A stretch of 64,000 nt of DNA from Pachypanchax playfairii (taxonomy: Eukaryota > Chordata > Actinopteri > Cyprinodontiformes > Aplocheilidae): contig SSNP01000029.1 in NCBI GenBank assembly GCA_006937955.1, positions 2,819,147 through 2,883,146 on the forward strand. Direction: 5' to 3'. Shown here piece after piece: positions 44,763-55,937 of the stretch. Made by a program: the position numbers and the translations under genes. The number at the start of each line of letters is the position of its first letter. Positions within the stretch are counted from its first letter, which is position 1. The notes beneath the pieces are model-generated. The model worked only from the letters and a program-made list of their open reading frames with translations, had not been told where the DNA came from and did not search any database.

Positions 44763-45479
44763 AAAAGGGCCACGCAGTCTGAGTTTTGTACAAGATAGTT
44801 AAAGCAGAACTAAGTAAGTTTTGCTCTCGCTCTCCCCCTACTGGTCCCCTGTGAAAGCTCACTGTCGTAACGTTCCCCCGCCGCCGCCTGTTAATGTGCC
44901 GCACGATTTAATATTCGAACCGTCTGAATCCATCGCTCCGTTCGGGCCGCATTAATTTTGATGGAAGAATATTAATCTTTATGTCTAGTGAGAGACCCGT
45001 GGTGTAGAATAATAGGGTTGTCATTTGAATGGAGTCCTATGCATTGGACTTCATTCATTATTGCAATTCCTAATTATAAAACAATCAAATTCAATAAGAT
45101 TTTAAAAGTGAAGAAATTAATGACAAAACAGCTGACAGAGGGCCTCCTAGTGACATTGCTGCTTGGGGCCCCCGGTGCCTTTGCTACGCCACTATGGTGT
45201 GAAAAGTAGTAGCTTAAAACAGCTATATGTATGGTTATCACTTATAAATTATAAATAGTAGTGCAAGATAGTAATAGCCACAAAAATGTACATGATGGTA
45301 AAATGTTACAGTGCATGGACAGTCCTTTTCTATTCTGGTCTATTGGCATTTTCTTGGACATTCACAGATTTACTGTCATTTTTGACTTATTAGTTCATAA
45401 GCACTACTCTCTTAGCTGTTCTGCACTCCGGTCTTAAGGGAGTCTTTGGTTTTTAACTTCTCTTAGCTCTTATTTTTAT
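44763..45479. other. intergenic/repeat edge, no gene seen
   Basis: 44790-44960 contains AAAGCAGAACTAAGTAAGTT and a CpG-rich patch typical of a fish interspersed repeat. 45130-45200 (GGGGCCCCCGGTGCCTTTGC) looks like a MITE end. Not resolved further. Confidence 0.4.
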
Positions 45480-45562
45480 AATACTGTTCATTAGCTAGCC
45501 CAGCTTAGCTTAGCATGGCTTCTCTTTCACCCTCTCCTGCCTTGACCTGTTCTGTGTGTTAG

Positions 45563-46243
45563 ATGTTTAGTCATTCCTCTGCCTCCTTCACTTATAATGG
45601 CACGTGTAACAAATGTAGTTTATTTGTAGCTTTGGAGGTGAGGCTGTCTGTTTTGGAATCGCGGCTCCGTGCTTTTGAGACTCCAGCAGTTAGTCAGGTT
45701 CCTTTAGCGAGCACGGAGCCACTGAGACAAGCTCCCCTTAGCCGTCCTCCAGCAAATCCCGAGCAGCCGGGAGGCCAGGCTCTGGTTATTGGCAGCTTCA
45801 TAGTCCGAAACGTGGCATTAGAGGAACCAGCGACCATAGTCAATTGCCTTCCAGGGGCCAGAGCAGGCGACATAGGAGGCTACCTATAACTGCTGGCTAA
45901 GGATAAGCGTAAATACAGTAGGATTGGTATTCACGTCAGCAGTAACGACACCCGGTTATGCCTATCGGAGGTCACTAAAGTTAATGTTGCTTCGTTGTGT
46001 AACTTTGCAAAAACAGTGTCGGACTCCGTAATCTTCTCTGGTCCCGTCCCTAATCTGAGAAACAATTGACGCTGGTTGTCTAGGTGGTGTCAACGTGTAC
46101 TTCAACGTGTACTTCATCGATAATTGGCAGACGTTTTGGGGAAAACCTGGACTGATCCGGAGAGACGGCATCCATCCTACTTTGGATGGTGCAGCTCTCC
46201 TTTCTAGAAAAATAGCTGAATTTATTACTCTTCCAAAACTGTG
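45563..46243 (+). pseudogene. LINE ORF1 remnant with SGNH-esterase-like motifs
   Basis: First a leader with a coiled-coil-like ALEVRLSVLESRLRAFE, then QALVIGSFIVRNVALEE, GIHVSSNDTRLCLSEVTK (about 45930-45980) and RRDGIHPTLDGAALLSRK (46160-46210). These line up with the GDSIVRNV, GxND and DxxH blocks of the SGNH hydrolase domain found in ORF1 proteins of some CR1/L2 LINEs. The nucleophile block is altered (GSF instead of GDS). A stop near 45888 and frame changes break the gene. Confidence 0.65.
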
Positions 46244-46304
46244 ACAACCAAGGGTCCAGTCCAGGAAGCAGAGTTGTAGTCTTACACACCTCTCTGCAGC
46301 TTCT

Positions 46305-48600
46305 TTGACGTTACCCTCCCACTTTCCTATAGAGACGGTATCTGCTCAAACATGGTTCAAATTAAATAAACAAATAATCAGTTCTAGAAAAATAAATAAT
46401 AAAAATCCGATAAAAATAAACACAGTTACTAATATAAAACCTGTAAATAAAACCATTAGATGTGGTTTACTGAATGTTAGATCTCTTTCATCTAAAGCTC
46501 TGTTAGTTAATGATCTGATAACTGATCATCATATTGATCTATTTTGTCTTACGGAAACCTGGCTGCAGCAGGAGGATCATGTTAGTATTAATGAATCAAC
46601 TCCTTCTAACTACCTATTGTCATCATACTCTTGATCTTGTTCTGACTTATGGCATAGAGATAGAACAGCTGATAGTGTTTCCTCACAACCCTGTCTTGTC
46701 TGATCATTTTTTAATAACCTTTGAGTTTACAATGATGGACCTCACCGCTCTAGATAGAAACTTTAACTACCGTAGATGTTTATCAGAAAATGCTGTAACT
46801 AAATTCAAAGAATATATTCCATTAGCCTTATCTTCATTGCAAAAGAATAATATAACAGAGAGCAGCTGCACAGATTTTGTAGACTGGCAAATTGATGATC
46901 TTACTGATAATTTTACAGCTTCCATGCACACGTCATTGGATAAAGTTGCTCCTCTGAAAATGCCACGCGGAGGTGGGCTCCTTGGTTTAATTTAGAGCTG
47001 CGTATGCTGAAAAGAACTTCAAGAAAGTTAGAAAGGAAATGGCGTTCCACGAAGCTAGAAGAAGTTTATTTATCTTGGAGAGATAGTCTGCTCATATACA
47101 AAAGAGCCCTTCGCAGGGTTAGAACTGAGTATTACTCGTCCCTCATAGAGGAGAACAGGAACAATCCCAGGTTTCTGTTTAGTACTGTAGCCAGATTCAT
47201 AAAAAACCCAACTTCTGCTGAACCGTTTATCCCTGTAATCCTCAGTAGTGATGACTTCATGAAATTCTTTACTAATAAAATAGATTAAATTAGAGAAAAA
47301 ATATATAATGTCCTTCCCACTGTTGTCTCTGGTTCGTCGTCCAGTGAAGCAGCTTTAGAATCTGAATCATGTTTAGACAGTTTCTGTCCAGCTGATCTTA
47401 ATGAGTTAAAACAAATTACAGCTTCTTCTAAACCATCTACATGTATGTTGGATCCTGTTCCAACCAGACTTTTTAAAGAGGTCTTCCCGTTGATTAACAC
47501 ATGGATATTGGCCTTTAAGGTTGCTGTTATTAAACCTTTACTTAAGAAACCTGATCTTGATCCAGAATCTCCAGGTAATGATCGACCTATATCCAATTTA
47601 CCCTTCATCTCAAAAATTCTAGAAAAGATAGTTGCAAACCAGGTACACAGGTTTGCATCATCTACACAGCAATAATCTTTTTGAAGAGTTCCAGTCAGGA
47701 TCATAGCACTGAAACAGCACTGGTGAAAGTTTCTAATGATATTCTCATGGCCTCAGACAGTGGACTTGTGTCTGTACTTGTCCTGTTAGATCTCAGTGCC
47801 TCGTTTGATACTATAGATCATAAGATCCTATTGAAGAGGCTTGAATATGATATTGGGATTCAGGGAACTGCATTAAACGTGTTTGAATCATGTTTAACTG
47901 AAAGATTCCAGTTTGTTCATGTCAATAATGAATCTTCTTCATATACCAGAGTCAGTCATGGAGTTCCTCAGGGTTCAGTGCTTGGACTGACCCTCTTCAC
48001 TATGTATACCGCTACCGTTACTGCTTGGTAAAATTATTAGACAACATGGTATAAAATGTAATTTTTATGCTGATGATACTCAGTTAGTATATTTATCACT
48101 GAAGCCTGATGAGACCAACCAGCTGCAGAGATTACAAGCTTGTCTTAATGATGTAAAATATTGTATGACGCTTAATTTTTTGCTTTTGAATTCAGACAAG
48201 ACAGAAGTTGTGACTTTTGGGCCTGAGAACCTTAGGAACAAGTTGTTTAGTCAGTCATCAACGTTGGATGGCATTCATTTGGCCTTCAACAAGAAGGTAA
48301 AGAACCTGGGTGTTATCTTTGACCAGGACATGTCCTTTAGTTCTCATATAAAGCATATTACCAGGACGGCCTACTTCCAGGCCTTGAACGACCAAGCTCC
48401 GGCTTATATTTAAGATCTTATTGTTCCATATGCTCCTAACAGAGCACTTTGCTCTCAGACTGCAGGTCTGCTTGTAGTTCCTAGAGGTTCTAAAAGTAGA
48501 ATGGGAAGAAGAGCTTTTAGTTATCAGGCTCCTCTCCCGTGGAACCAGCTTCCACTTTTTATCCGTGAGGCAGACACCTTGTGTAGCTTTTAGAATAAAC
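46305..48600 (+). pseudogene. LINE ORF2 remnant: endonuclease and reverse transcriptase
   Basis: Endonuclease part: LLNVRSLSSKALLVNDLI, FCLTETWLQ (46490-46570), then HTLDLVLTYGIEIEQ and SDHFLITFEF (46625-46730). Linker: RKLERKWRSTKLEEVYLSW. Reverse transcriptase: PISNLPFISKILEKIVANQ, LVLLDLSASFDTIDHKIL (47780-47830), HGVPQGSVLG (47960), FYADDTQL (48065) and NLGVIFDQDMSF (48305). After HIKHITRTAYF the sequence jumps to QALNDQAPAYI, so about 150 residues including the LHWLP region are deleted. At least four frame breaks; not functional. Confidence 0.85.
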
Positions 48601-49234
48601 TTAAAACTTTCCTTTTCACATAATCCTATAGTCAGGATTAGCTTGGGTTCTCCTGAGCTTTTCCTTTAGTTATGCTGCTATAGGTTTAGACTCCCGGAGG
48701 ACATACTGACCACATTCTGTCTTTCTTTAATCTGGCTGCCTCTGAGGAGGGTGTATCTCACATAAACAAGGGATGAAATATTCCTACTTGCATTCACGTA
48801 CATACACTCTCACATAAACAAGAGATGAAATATTCCCACTAGAGCCATCAAATTGTTATTGCTTTTAATTGTTACTGCTGCCATTAACTGTTTCTCTGTT
48901 TATCTTTCTATAGACATAACGACTGGCCAAAATCCATCTGTGTTTGTCTGTGTCTCTTTCCTGTCAGCTCAGACCCCAGTTGGCTGAAGGCCGCCCATCC
49001 TGAGTTCTGCTAGAGGTTTCTTCCTGTCAAAAGGGAGTCGTTCCTTTCCACTGTCGCCAATCGTGCTTGCTCAGGATGGAGGATTGTGCTGAATTAACAA
49101 TTCAGCTCAATCGGCGGGTTCCTTCGATGTTTTAAAATGTTTTATTATTAATTGGTTGATTTTTCTGTGAAGTGCCTTGAAATGACTTTGTCATGAACTG
49201 GCACTTTATAAATAAACAAACTTGAAACTTTTGG

Positions 49235-49455
49235 AGGGATTAGAATGAACAGAGTCCAGGGTGTTTTCCTTGGTGGGGGATTTTTAGCTTTCTGTCAGCT
49301 AGGTGAAAGGAGGGTAGAGAGCTCAACATCCCAACAGCCTGATGGTTGAAGCTGTTGGTGAGTCTGGTGGTGTGGGAATGAAGACTTCTATACCTCCTAC
49401 CAGAGGGCAGGAGGCTGAACAGATTATGTGCAGGTTGGCTTGCATTACTTACCAT
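49235..49455 (-). mobile_element. jockey/Rex-type LINE, 3' part (continues at 55938)
   Basis: - strand reads ASQPAHNLFSLLPSGRRYRS then HTTRLTNSFNHQAVGMLSSL, the C-terminal end of a LINE ORF2. The upstream part of the same LINE is at 55938-57850. At protein level the two halves join (RLTCKV + SNASQPAHNLFSLL). They were separated by the TIR element that starts at 49456. Confidence 0.75.
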
Positions 49456-51620
49456 TGCCCTATCGCAAGCCCCGCACCCTTAGTTACTGTTTCTATGACC
49501 TTTCTTATTACCTTTTTTGGAGCAATACCTCTGCGATATCCTCCAGATTGAGGAAGAAGGGGTTACAGTATGAAGTGGAGAGATATATTCAAAATAAAAA
49601 AGATAAGCAATAAAGGAGATACGACTGCTCTCAAGGCTAATTCTTACCGGTCTCAAGCAAAATCTCAGATGTAGGTTTTTCATTCATAAAATGATTCATG
49701 CTAGATAAAAACAATATTATTAAAAGTTGCTTGTTGGGGCACTATGTTTGACTTTGTTGTAAACTGATGAAAAATAAAGTGGGGGACACTATACCCAACA
49801 CAACAGAAGCTAATATAGCTAGCGTTAGCTATTATGTTAACCAGTGTTGGCCAAAGTTAAAGGGCTTGTTAAACTTAGCTTAGAGTAACATTCAGGCAAT
49901 GATATCCATGGTAATCATAATTTTGGTCCAATTTATGTTCTTCCCTCTAGTTAGTAAATCTAGACAACACGGTAAATAGTTAGCTGTTAGTCTTACCTTT
50001 GAGCAGATGTAATTATGCTTCGTAATGTCCGACACATTAAAGTGGGAGTAGGGCTGACCACACTGTTTTATCCATTGTAGGCACTGCTCACGTTGCGTTT
50101 TCAGCTTTGGGAATGGAAAGAACACAACTAGGGCTGCAACAATTCCTCGAGTATCTCGAATTATTCAAGGACAAAAAATCCTCGAGGAATTGACGCTGCC
50201 ACGAGGACTTGTTAAATAGACCTTAACTCAAAAGCGGAGCCGCCATTTTGCACGGACTCCTTAAGTGTTGCGCATGGGGCTACGTCACACATTTTAAATG
50301 CCATGCACACTCCAACCACAGAGCGGTCTTTTCGTCTTTTCAGCTGGACAGACGACAATGGCAGAAGCCGCCGACAAAAATGAAAACGAACAAGAAAAAG
50401 AGGGATATAGGAAGTGACAGAATTTATCCAAGGTGTGGTATCACTTTACCTTAAAAAAAGCAAGCATTGCAAGATGGAGCTCGCGTACCATAACAGCACG
50501 TCTTCGATGCTACAGCACCTCTCAAGAAAGCATCCGACTGAGGGCATTAGTGGACGCTCCCGAGACAAGGTAAATAACCTTTTATTTCACAATGTAAATG
50601 ATAACGTAATGTTGTATTTTTTTAGTTTTACTTAAAAGTTCTGCTGTAAAATATATCTGTTAAAATGTTAGGGGTGTAACGGTTCGCGGCTATTTGTTGA
50701 ACCATTCGGTTCAGTCCACCTGTGTACCGTTTTGGTACATTTTTTTCAATAAATTTCTTATTAGTGTGATATTAAGCACAGCCGAAGTAACAGTGGACAG
50801 CAGAGCTAAACAAACACAGTAATTAATTAACAGTAAGTAATTACATGAGCTGAGGGTTGTAACAGTACTCACATTCATACGAACCGTTTCAGTACTGGAC
50901 TGTTGGTATGGTGCAGATGTTCACCGATCCGATTACAGCTAGTTAAAAGGGTTGTTTTGCACGTGGAGCATCTTCAGTGGCGGATTGTAAGTTTGTTGTC
51001 ACCACTGGACTCCCGCGTAAGTTTTTTTTTTCCTCTAGCAGACGTCGTGGCTGATGTAAACAAGCCGGAGCTGGACAAGTGTGGCAATAGAGGCCTAAAT
51101 GGGAGTGACGTACTAGCCTTGCATTGCAAGATGGATTCTGTGTGGGTGAAGCAAGAAGTCTTGTTGAACATTTTAAGAAATGTGAATTGGCAAGCACAAA
51201 GTTAAAGGTCAAGCAGAGGCAAATGGGGACCAAAGAAAACATGCTCTTACAAGATATCTGCACACGCTGGAATAGCACCTACAGCCATGTTGTCAAGGCT
51301 GCAAGAACAAAGATGGCCAGTGACTGCTATGCTGTCTGACCCAGAAGTGACCAAAAGAGGGAGATGTTACTTTGATCTCAAACCTGACCAGTAGACCCTG
51401 ATTGAGGAGCTCAACCAGGTCCTTTAGCCCTTCCACTCAGCCACAGTGTTCATGAGTGGAGAGCAATATGTCACACTGTCTGCTCTCCCTCATGTTGTTG
51501 ACAAAATAAAGAAGTCTGCAGAGTCAGAATCTCGAGTCACCACCTTTGGTGTCATTCCAGACTCATGCATTAGAACAGGTCACAAAAAGATTTCGAAAAC
51601 TCAAGTTCTTGCCTGCTGAC

Positions 51621-52501
51621 TAGGGATGTATACCGAGTACCGGTTTTATTTGGTACCGGTTCCTAATCTTAGCGGTACCAGGGCAATTTAGGTTGTCTCG
51701 TCTTTCTCCCTCAGCTATCAGAGGATGAGGAGATGACCATGGATGAAGCTGAGTTCCAAGGAGATGAAGAAGAGGATGATGTTGATGAAGAGGAGGAGGA
51801 TGTAAGTTTGATATGTTTCTGTGATCCTATGCTGTGTTGCAGTAAAAGGCAATGAACTTATTATGGTATTTTAAATTTCAGCATTCAAAACCAGTATCTG
51901 CACTGGGAAAACTCTTCGCAGAGGAAGATAGAAGACTGCAAAGGCAACTCATTCAGCAACAGAGTGCACCTACCATTCAAGACAGACTGAAAAAAGAACT
52001 TGCCATTTACAGAGATCTCCCCCCTATCCCTACTGATCAAGACCCTGTCCACTGGTGGTGCAGTAAGACAGACACGCTTCCTTTACTGTCACAGCTGTCC
52101 TTGACATATCTTTGTGTACAAGCCTCTTCAACACCCTCTGAACGGGTGTTCTCCACCACTGGAGACACACTCTGCCCAGAGAGGTCTCGTCTGCTGCCTG
52201 AAAAATAAATATGATACTTTTTCTGAACAAAAACTGCTAGAAGTGCTGCTGGAGAAGTGCCTATTGCACTGTTGTTTATGTATTTTTTTCTTGAATCATC
52301 TGTTCCTATGTAAGAATAGATTCTGTTCTTTTGATCCTCCTTGTGGGAGTAAAACGTTGACTCTTCTAACATCTTCTAATGTCTTTTTATTATTTACCTA
52401 AACATTCTAGTATCAATAAGAGTATCGATAAATACCGGTATCGATAAGGAGTATCGGTATCAGTATCGGTATCGAAAAAATCCTAACGATATACATCCCT
52501 A
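51621..52501 (+). mobile_element. hAT-B, 881-bp hAT inserted in hAT-A
   Basis: Ends TAGGGATGTATA at the left and TATACATCCCTA at the right. The 8-bp duplication CTGCTGAC is perfect (51613-51620 and 52502-52509). It carries only the last exons of a hAT transposase, so it is an internally deleted copy. Multiple (GGTATCGATA)-like subterminal words lie near 52415-52480. Confidence 0.93.
51712..52208 (+). pseudogene. hAT-B transposase, C-terminal exons only
   Basis: An acidic exon (LSEDEEMTMDEAEFQGDEEE, ending EEEED|GTAAGT at about 51800) is followed by an intron and an exon beginning after TTTCAG at 51881: HSKPVSALGKLFAEEDRRLQ, IQDRLKKELAIYRDLPPIP, and the hAT dimerisation block (LTYLCVQASSTPSERVFSTT, then CPERSRLLPEK). 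It stops at TAA 52206-52208. The N-terminal DNA-binding and catalytic parts are absent. Confidence 0.8.
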
Positions 52502-52750
52502 CTGCTGACCAAGCATTTGGCGTCAAAAATGCATTGCAAACCATGGCATTTGCTGTCAAGCAGCGAGGCCTACTGGAAGTAGAAATGAAGCAACCAGCAC
52601 AGCAGAGGGAGCCCCATCTTCAGCACACCCAGACAAGATGACCACATCATTCCTTGACTCGGACTCCACCAGCAGTGATGAAGAGCAAGATGAAGAACAA
52701 CAGTCAAATGAAGCTATACAGAATGAGGTAAATATAATTAATGCTTTGTC

Positions 52751-52778
52751 GCCCCCCCCCCCCCCCCTTTTTTTTTTT
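52751..52778. repeat. (C)n(T)n homopolymer tract
   Basis: A run of C followed by a run of T inside hAT-A, just after a splice donor; a likely sequencing/assembly weak point. Confidence 0.9.
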
Positions 52779-53080
52779 GGTAACAATTATAAGGCAGTTC
52801 AAATGTTCTACTAGAACAGATAATGACTGACCTCTCTTGAGGACAATCCTTGCTCACAATAGTAGGACTTGTATGGCAAGTTCTGGAAATACAAGTTAGT
52901 TCTGAATGTAAAGTTGCACTACTACTACTACTACTGTCATTTAGCAGACGCTTTTATCCAAAGCGACTTACATTGAGAGAACATACAAGCAAGAATTCAA
53001 AGAGAAGGAAAAAATATAAGGAGGCGGACTGTTTGGAGTCCAGTTTAATTCCGACGCTGATACATCAAGTGTATCAAATT

Positions 53081-53597
53081 NNNNNNNNNNNNNNNNNNNN
53101 NNNNNNNNNNNNNNNNNNNNNNNNNNNNNNNNNNNNNNNNNNNNNNNNNNNNNNNNNNNNNNNNNNNNNNNNNNNNNNNNNNNNNNNNNNNNNNNNNNNN
53201 NNNNNNNNNNNNNNNNNNNNNNNNNNNNNNNNNNNNNNNNNNNNNNNNNNNNNNNNNNNNNNNNNNNNNNNNNNNNNNNNNNNNNNNNNNNNNNNNNNNN
53301 NNNNNNNNNNNNNNNNNNNNNNNNNNNNNNNNNNNNNNNNNNNNNNNNNNNNNNNNNNNNNNNNNNNNNNNNNNNNNNNNNNNNNNNNNNNNNNNNNNNN
53401 NNNNNNNNNNNNNNNNNNNNNNNNNNNNNNNNNNNNNNNNNNNNNNNNNNNNNNNNNNNNNNNNNNNNNNNNNNNNNNNNNNNNNNNNNNNNNNNNNNNN
53501 NNNNNNNNNNNNNNNNNNNNNNNNNNNNNNNNNNNNNNNNNNNNNNNNNNNNNNNNNNNNNNNNNNNNNNNNNNNNNNNNNNNNNNNNNNNNNNNNN
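53081..53597. other. assembly gap (517 N)
   Basis: Unknown bases. By alignment with the other L2 copy (31419 to about 31944) the missing sequence should be about 526 bp of L2, close to the gap length. Any protein drawn across the gap is meaningless. Confidence 0.97.
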
Positions 53598-55343
53598 CAG
53601 GGCCTGGACCAGAAGCTGTGTGGTGTGGTCTGTGAGGAAGGCTCTGATTTTCCTGATGTTGTAAAGCGCGAATCGACATGAGCGAGCTACGGAGTTAACC
53701 TGCTCTTTGAAGGACAGCTGGTTGTCCAGTATGACACCAAGGTTTCTGGCGGAGGTTTTGGGGAACAGCGTGATGGAGTCAAGCTGCACGCTTATCTGAG
53801 GAGGTAAGGAGTTACTGGCAGGACAGACAATGAGGTCAGTTTTGGACAGATTAAGTTGAAGGTGGCGATCCCTCATCCACGCCGAGATATCTGAGAGGCA
53901 AGCAGATATCCGCACTGAGACGGATGTATCGTCTGGAGGCAACGAGAGGAGGAGCTGAGTGTCGTCAGCGTAGCAATGGTATGAGAAGCCATGGGAGCGA
54001 ATGATCTCGCCTAATGAGGTGGTGTATAAAGAGAAGAGGAGAGGACCAAGGACCGAGCCCTGCGGGACACCCGTCGCCAGCTCATGTAGACTGGACATCT
54101 GTCCATGCCACGAGACTCTGAAAGATCTTTCCGCAAGGTACGAGGTGGACCACGAGAGGACCGGTCCCGAGATGCCAAGCTTAGATAGCGTCGAGAGGAG
54201 AATGAGGTGGTTGACGGTGTCAAAAGCAGCAGACAGGTCAAGGAGTACGAGTACTGAGGAGAGACCAGCCGATCTGGCAACCCGTAGTGACTCTGCAACT
54301 GAGAGAAGAGCGGTTTCAGTGGAATGGCCTTGCTTAAAGCCTGATTGATAAGGATCAAGTAGGTCGTTGTCGTGGAGGACCTGTGAGACTTGAGTGAAAA
54401 CGGCTCGCTCTAGGATCTTGGACATGAACGGTAGGAGCGAGACTGGCCGGTAGTTTCCTACCTGGGCCGGGTCAAGCGACGGTTTTTTCAGCAGCGGAGT
54501 GACAGTGGCTTGCTTGAAAACTGAAGGAAAGATGCCAGTTTTCATGGAAGAGTTTATAATGTAGGTTATTGCAGGTTTGACAACAGGAAGAATGCTCAGC
54601 AGGATATCTGTAGGAATCGGATCCAGAGGACACGTGGTTGGATTAGATTCCACTACGAGTCGGGAGACTTCGTCCTCATTCAGTAAGCGGAAGGAGCAGA
54701 GCGATTGACCGGAGGAAGGATGGACCAGACTGGGATTGTCAGGCTCAGAAAACTGATTTTTAATGGAGGCGATTTTGTCGGTGAAGTAGGTGGCGAACAT
54801 GTCTGCAGTCAGCCCGGTGGGTGGCTGAGCAGGTGGAGGACGGATAAGAGTATTGAATGTCTTGAACAGTTTTCCCATGTTAGGAGCATTTTGGATTTTG
54901 TTTTGGTAAAAAGCTATCTTGGCAGCCTTTAAGCAGGATGTGAAGCTAGAGAGCTTTTGCTGGTATTCGGACAAGTCAGAGAGATTTTTGGATTTGCGCC
55001 ATTTCCTTTCAGCTGCTCTCAGACCAGCTCTGTGATCCCTCAGAGTGTCTGTGAGCCACGGACTAGGACGCTGCCGGGCGGCCAGCTCTGACACACGAGG
55101 GCAGACTTCGTCTAGAGAAGAAGCTAGTGAGGAGCAGAGCGTCTCTGTTGCGTCATTTACAGGCAGAGTTGAGAGCACCGAGTAGGAAGGGAGGGAGGAG
55201 CAGACATGCTCCGATAGCTGCGAGGGAGTGAGAGATTGAAGGTTTCTGCGGTAGGAGACAGTCTTTACTTTTGCGTTAGGTACGTAAGGGATGGAGATGC
55301 AGAATTTAATCAGGAAGTGATCTGAGAGGTGCAGTGGTGTGAC
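53598..55343 (-). pseudogene. L2 LINE ORF2: end of endonuclease plus reverse transcriptase, to the gap
   Basis: Begins at the last endonuclease motif (PLHLSDHFLIKF), then a long linker (RKWRKSKNLSDLSEYQQ). The reverse transcriptase blocks follow: NYRPVSLLPFMSKILERAV, GFKQGHSTETALLSV, VLLDLSAAFDTVNHLILLS, TGVPQGSVLGPLLFSLY, YHCYADDTQLLLSL and LNLSKTDLIV. There is no stop or frameshift over about 580 codons up to the gap. The remaining C-terminus and the stop codon fall in the gap. 5'-truncated, so non-autonomous. Confidence 0.9.
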
Positions 55344-55937
55344 TTGCACGTTTAAAAGACAGTGTTAAAGGCACAATTTAATGCACTTTTTTATACTAAG
55401 AATGATAACTGCTTTTTTTTTATTTCTAAGATTATTTCTATTCATTTTATTTAACTTCATCTCAGGAAATGTTGAAAGTAATATTATATTTGTTTTCATC
55501 TTAAGTGTTGAGGTGGAAGTAATTTTAGTTCTTGTTTTTGTAATGAAACAATTTTTTTCCAAATACAAATACATTAAAATGTTCAGTATGTTATACTTAT
55601 CATTAAAAATAGTTTTCATTCATAAGAAGTCTGTCTATTTATAATTAAACCTTAATTTAGCTGAAGTATGTCTTATTTGATTACTTGATTAATCGATCAA
55701 GATATTCGATAGAATACTCGATTACCAAAATATTCAATAGCTGCAGCCCTAAACACAACTCCTCCAGACAATTTATCATGATATCTAGTGTCTGATTTAC
55801 AAATAACATGGGTGTACCTCTTCACCGTGCTTGGAGTCAATGTTTGTTGGACCTACTCACATGATGTGATCACATGATTTGTAATTGGACAATAGCTGTT
55901 TTTTGGGAGAGGCCAGAAAAAGGTCAATTGTAATCAC

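Larger units (their letters stand above)
45480..49230 (+). mobile_element. CR1/L2/Rex-group LINE, near full length but decayed
   Basis: In order: a 5' region, an ORF1-like region with an esterase signature (45560-46243), endonuclease and reverse transcriptase pieces (46305-48600), and a 3' UTR (TTTCTTCCTGTCAAAAGGGA, CTCAGGATGGAGGATTG). The end is GTGCCTTGAAATGAC with GGCACTTTATAAATAAAC near 49200. Frameshifts, stops and an internal deletion make it inactive. It ends tail-to-tail with the - strand LINE starting at 49235. A fragment of the same family is at 61797-62060. Confidence 0.85.
50358..52735 (+). pseudogene. hAT-A transposase remnant (BED finger and core pieces)
   Basis: From ATG at 50358: MAEAADKNENEQEKEGY, then a BED-type zinc-finger stretch (KVWYHFTLK, CKMELAYHNSTSSMLQHLSR, KHP) ending at a splice donor ACAAG|GTAAAT (50569/50570). 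Core pieces follow: LQDICTRWNSTYSHV (51250-51290), LSDPEVTKRGRCYFDLKPDQ in a shifted frame (51330-51395) and EQYVTLSALPHVVDKIKKSA (51460-51520). The core breaks at KFLPAD, the insertion point of hAT-B, and resumes at 52510 with QAFGVKNALQTMAFAVKQRG. An acidic/Ser-rich region ends at another donor (GAG|GTAAAT, 52728). Stops and frameshifts make it dead. Confidence 0.75.
52920..55343 (-). mobile_element. L2-type LINE, copy 2, inserted in hAT-A
   Basis: The 3' end carries (ACT)n on the + strand at 52920, then the tail TGTCATTTAGCAGACGCTTT shared with copy 1. The 5' end is truncated in the endonuclease at about 55343. A 6-bp candidate target duplication TTGCAC occurs at 52914-52919 and 55344-55349. 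The sequence gap 53081-53597 lies inside it. Confidence 0.9.
50129..55751 (+). mobile_element. hAT-A, ZBED-type hAT transposon, nested and decayed
   Basis: Ends TAGGGCTGCAAC (50129-50140) and CTGCAGCCCTA (55741-55751). The 8-bp target duplication AACACAAC is perfect at 50121-50128 and 55752-55759, the hAT hallmark. The paralogous unoccupied site at 7.5 kb reads AACAAAACTCCTCCAGA. Inside are broken pieces of a ZBED-type transposase, a second hAT (51621-52501) and an L2 LINE (52920-55343). Confidence 0.92.
49456..55937 (+). mobile_element. unidentified TIR DNA element, copy 2, split by hAT-A
   Basis: Left end near ATTGCCCTATCGCAAGCCCC (compare TGACCTTTCGCCAAGCCCC at 6948); right end AGAAAAAGGTCAATTGTAAT near 55937 (compare ACGAAAGGTCAGTTG at 7672). 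49500-50128 and 55752-55937 match 7180-7500 and 7501-7672 of copy 1 in order. Everything from 50129 to 55751 is a later hAT insertion. Confidence 0.7.

Noticed and set aside
52850..53679. Long frames running through the N block on both strands
   Set aside because: They are open only because unknown bases contain no stops; the real L2 frame ends inside the gap.
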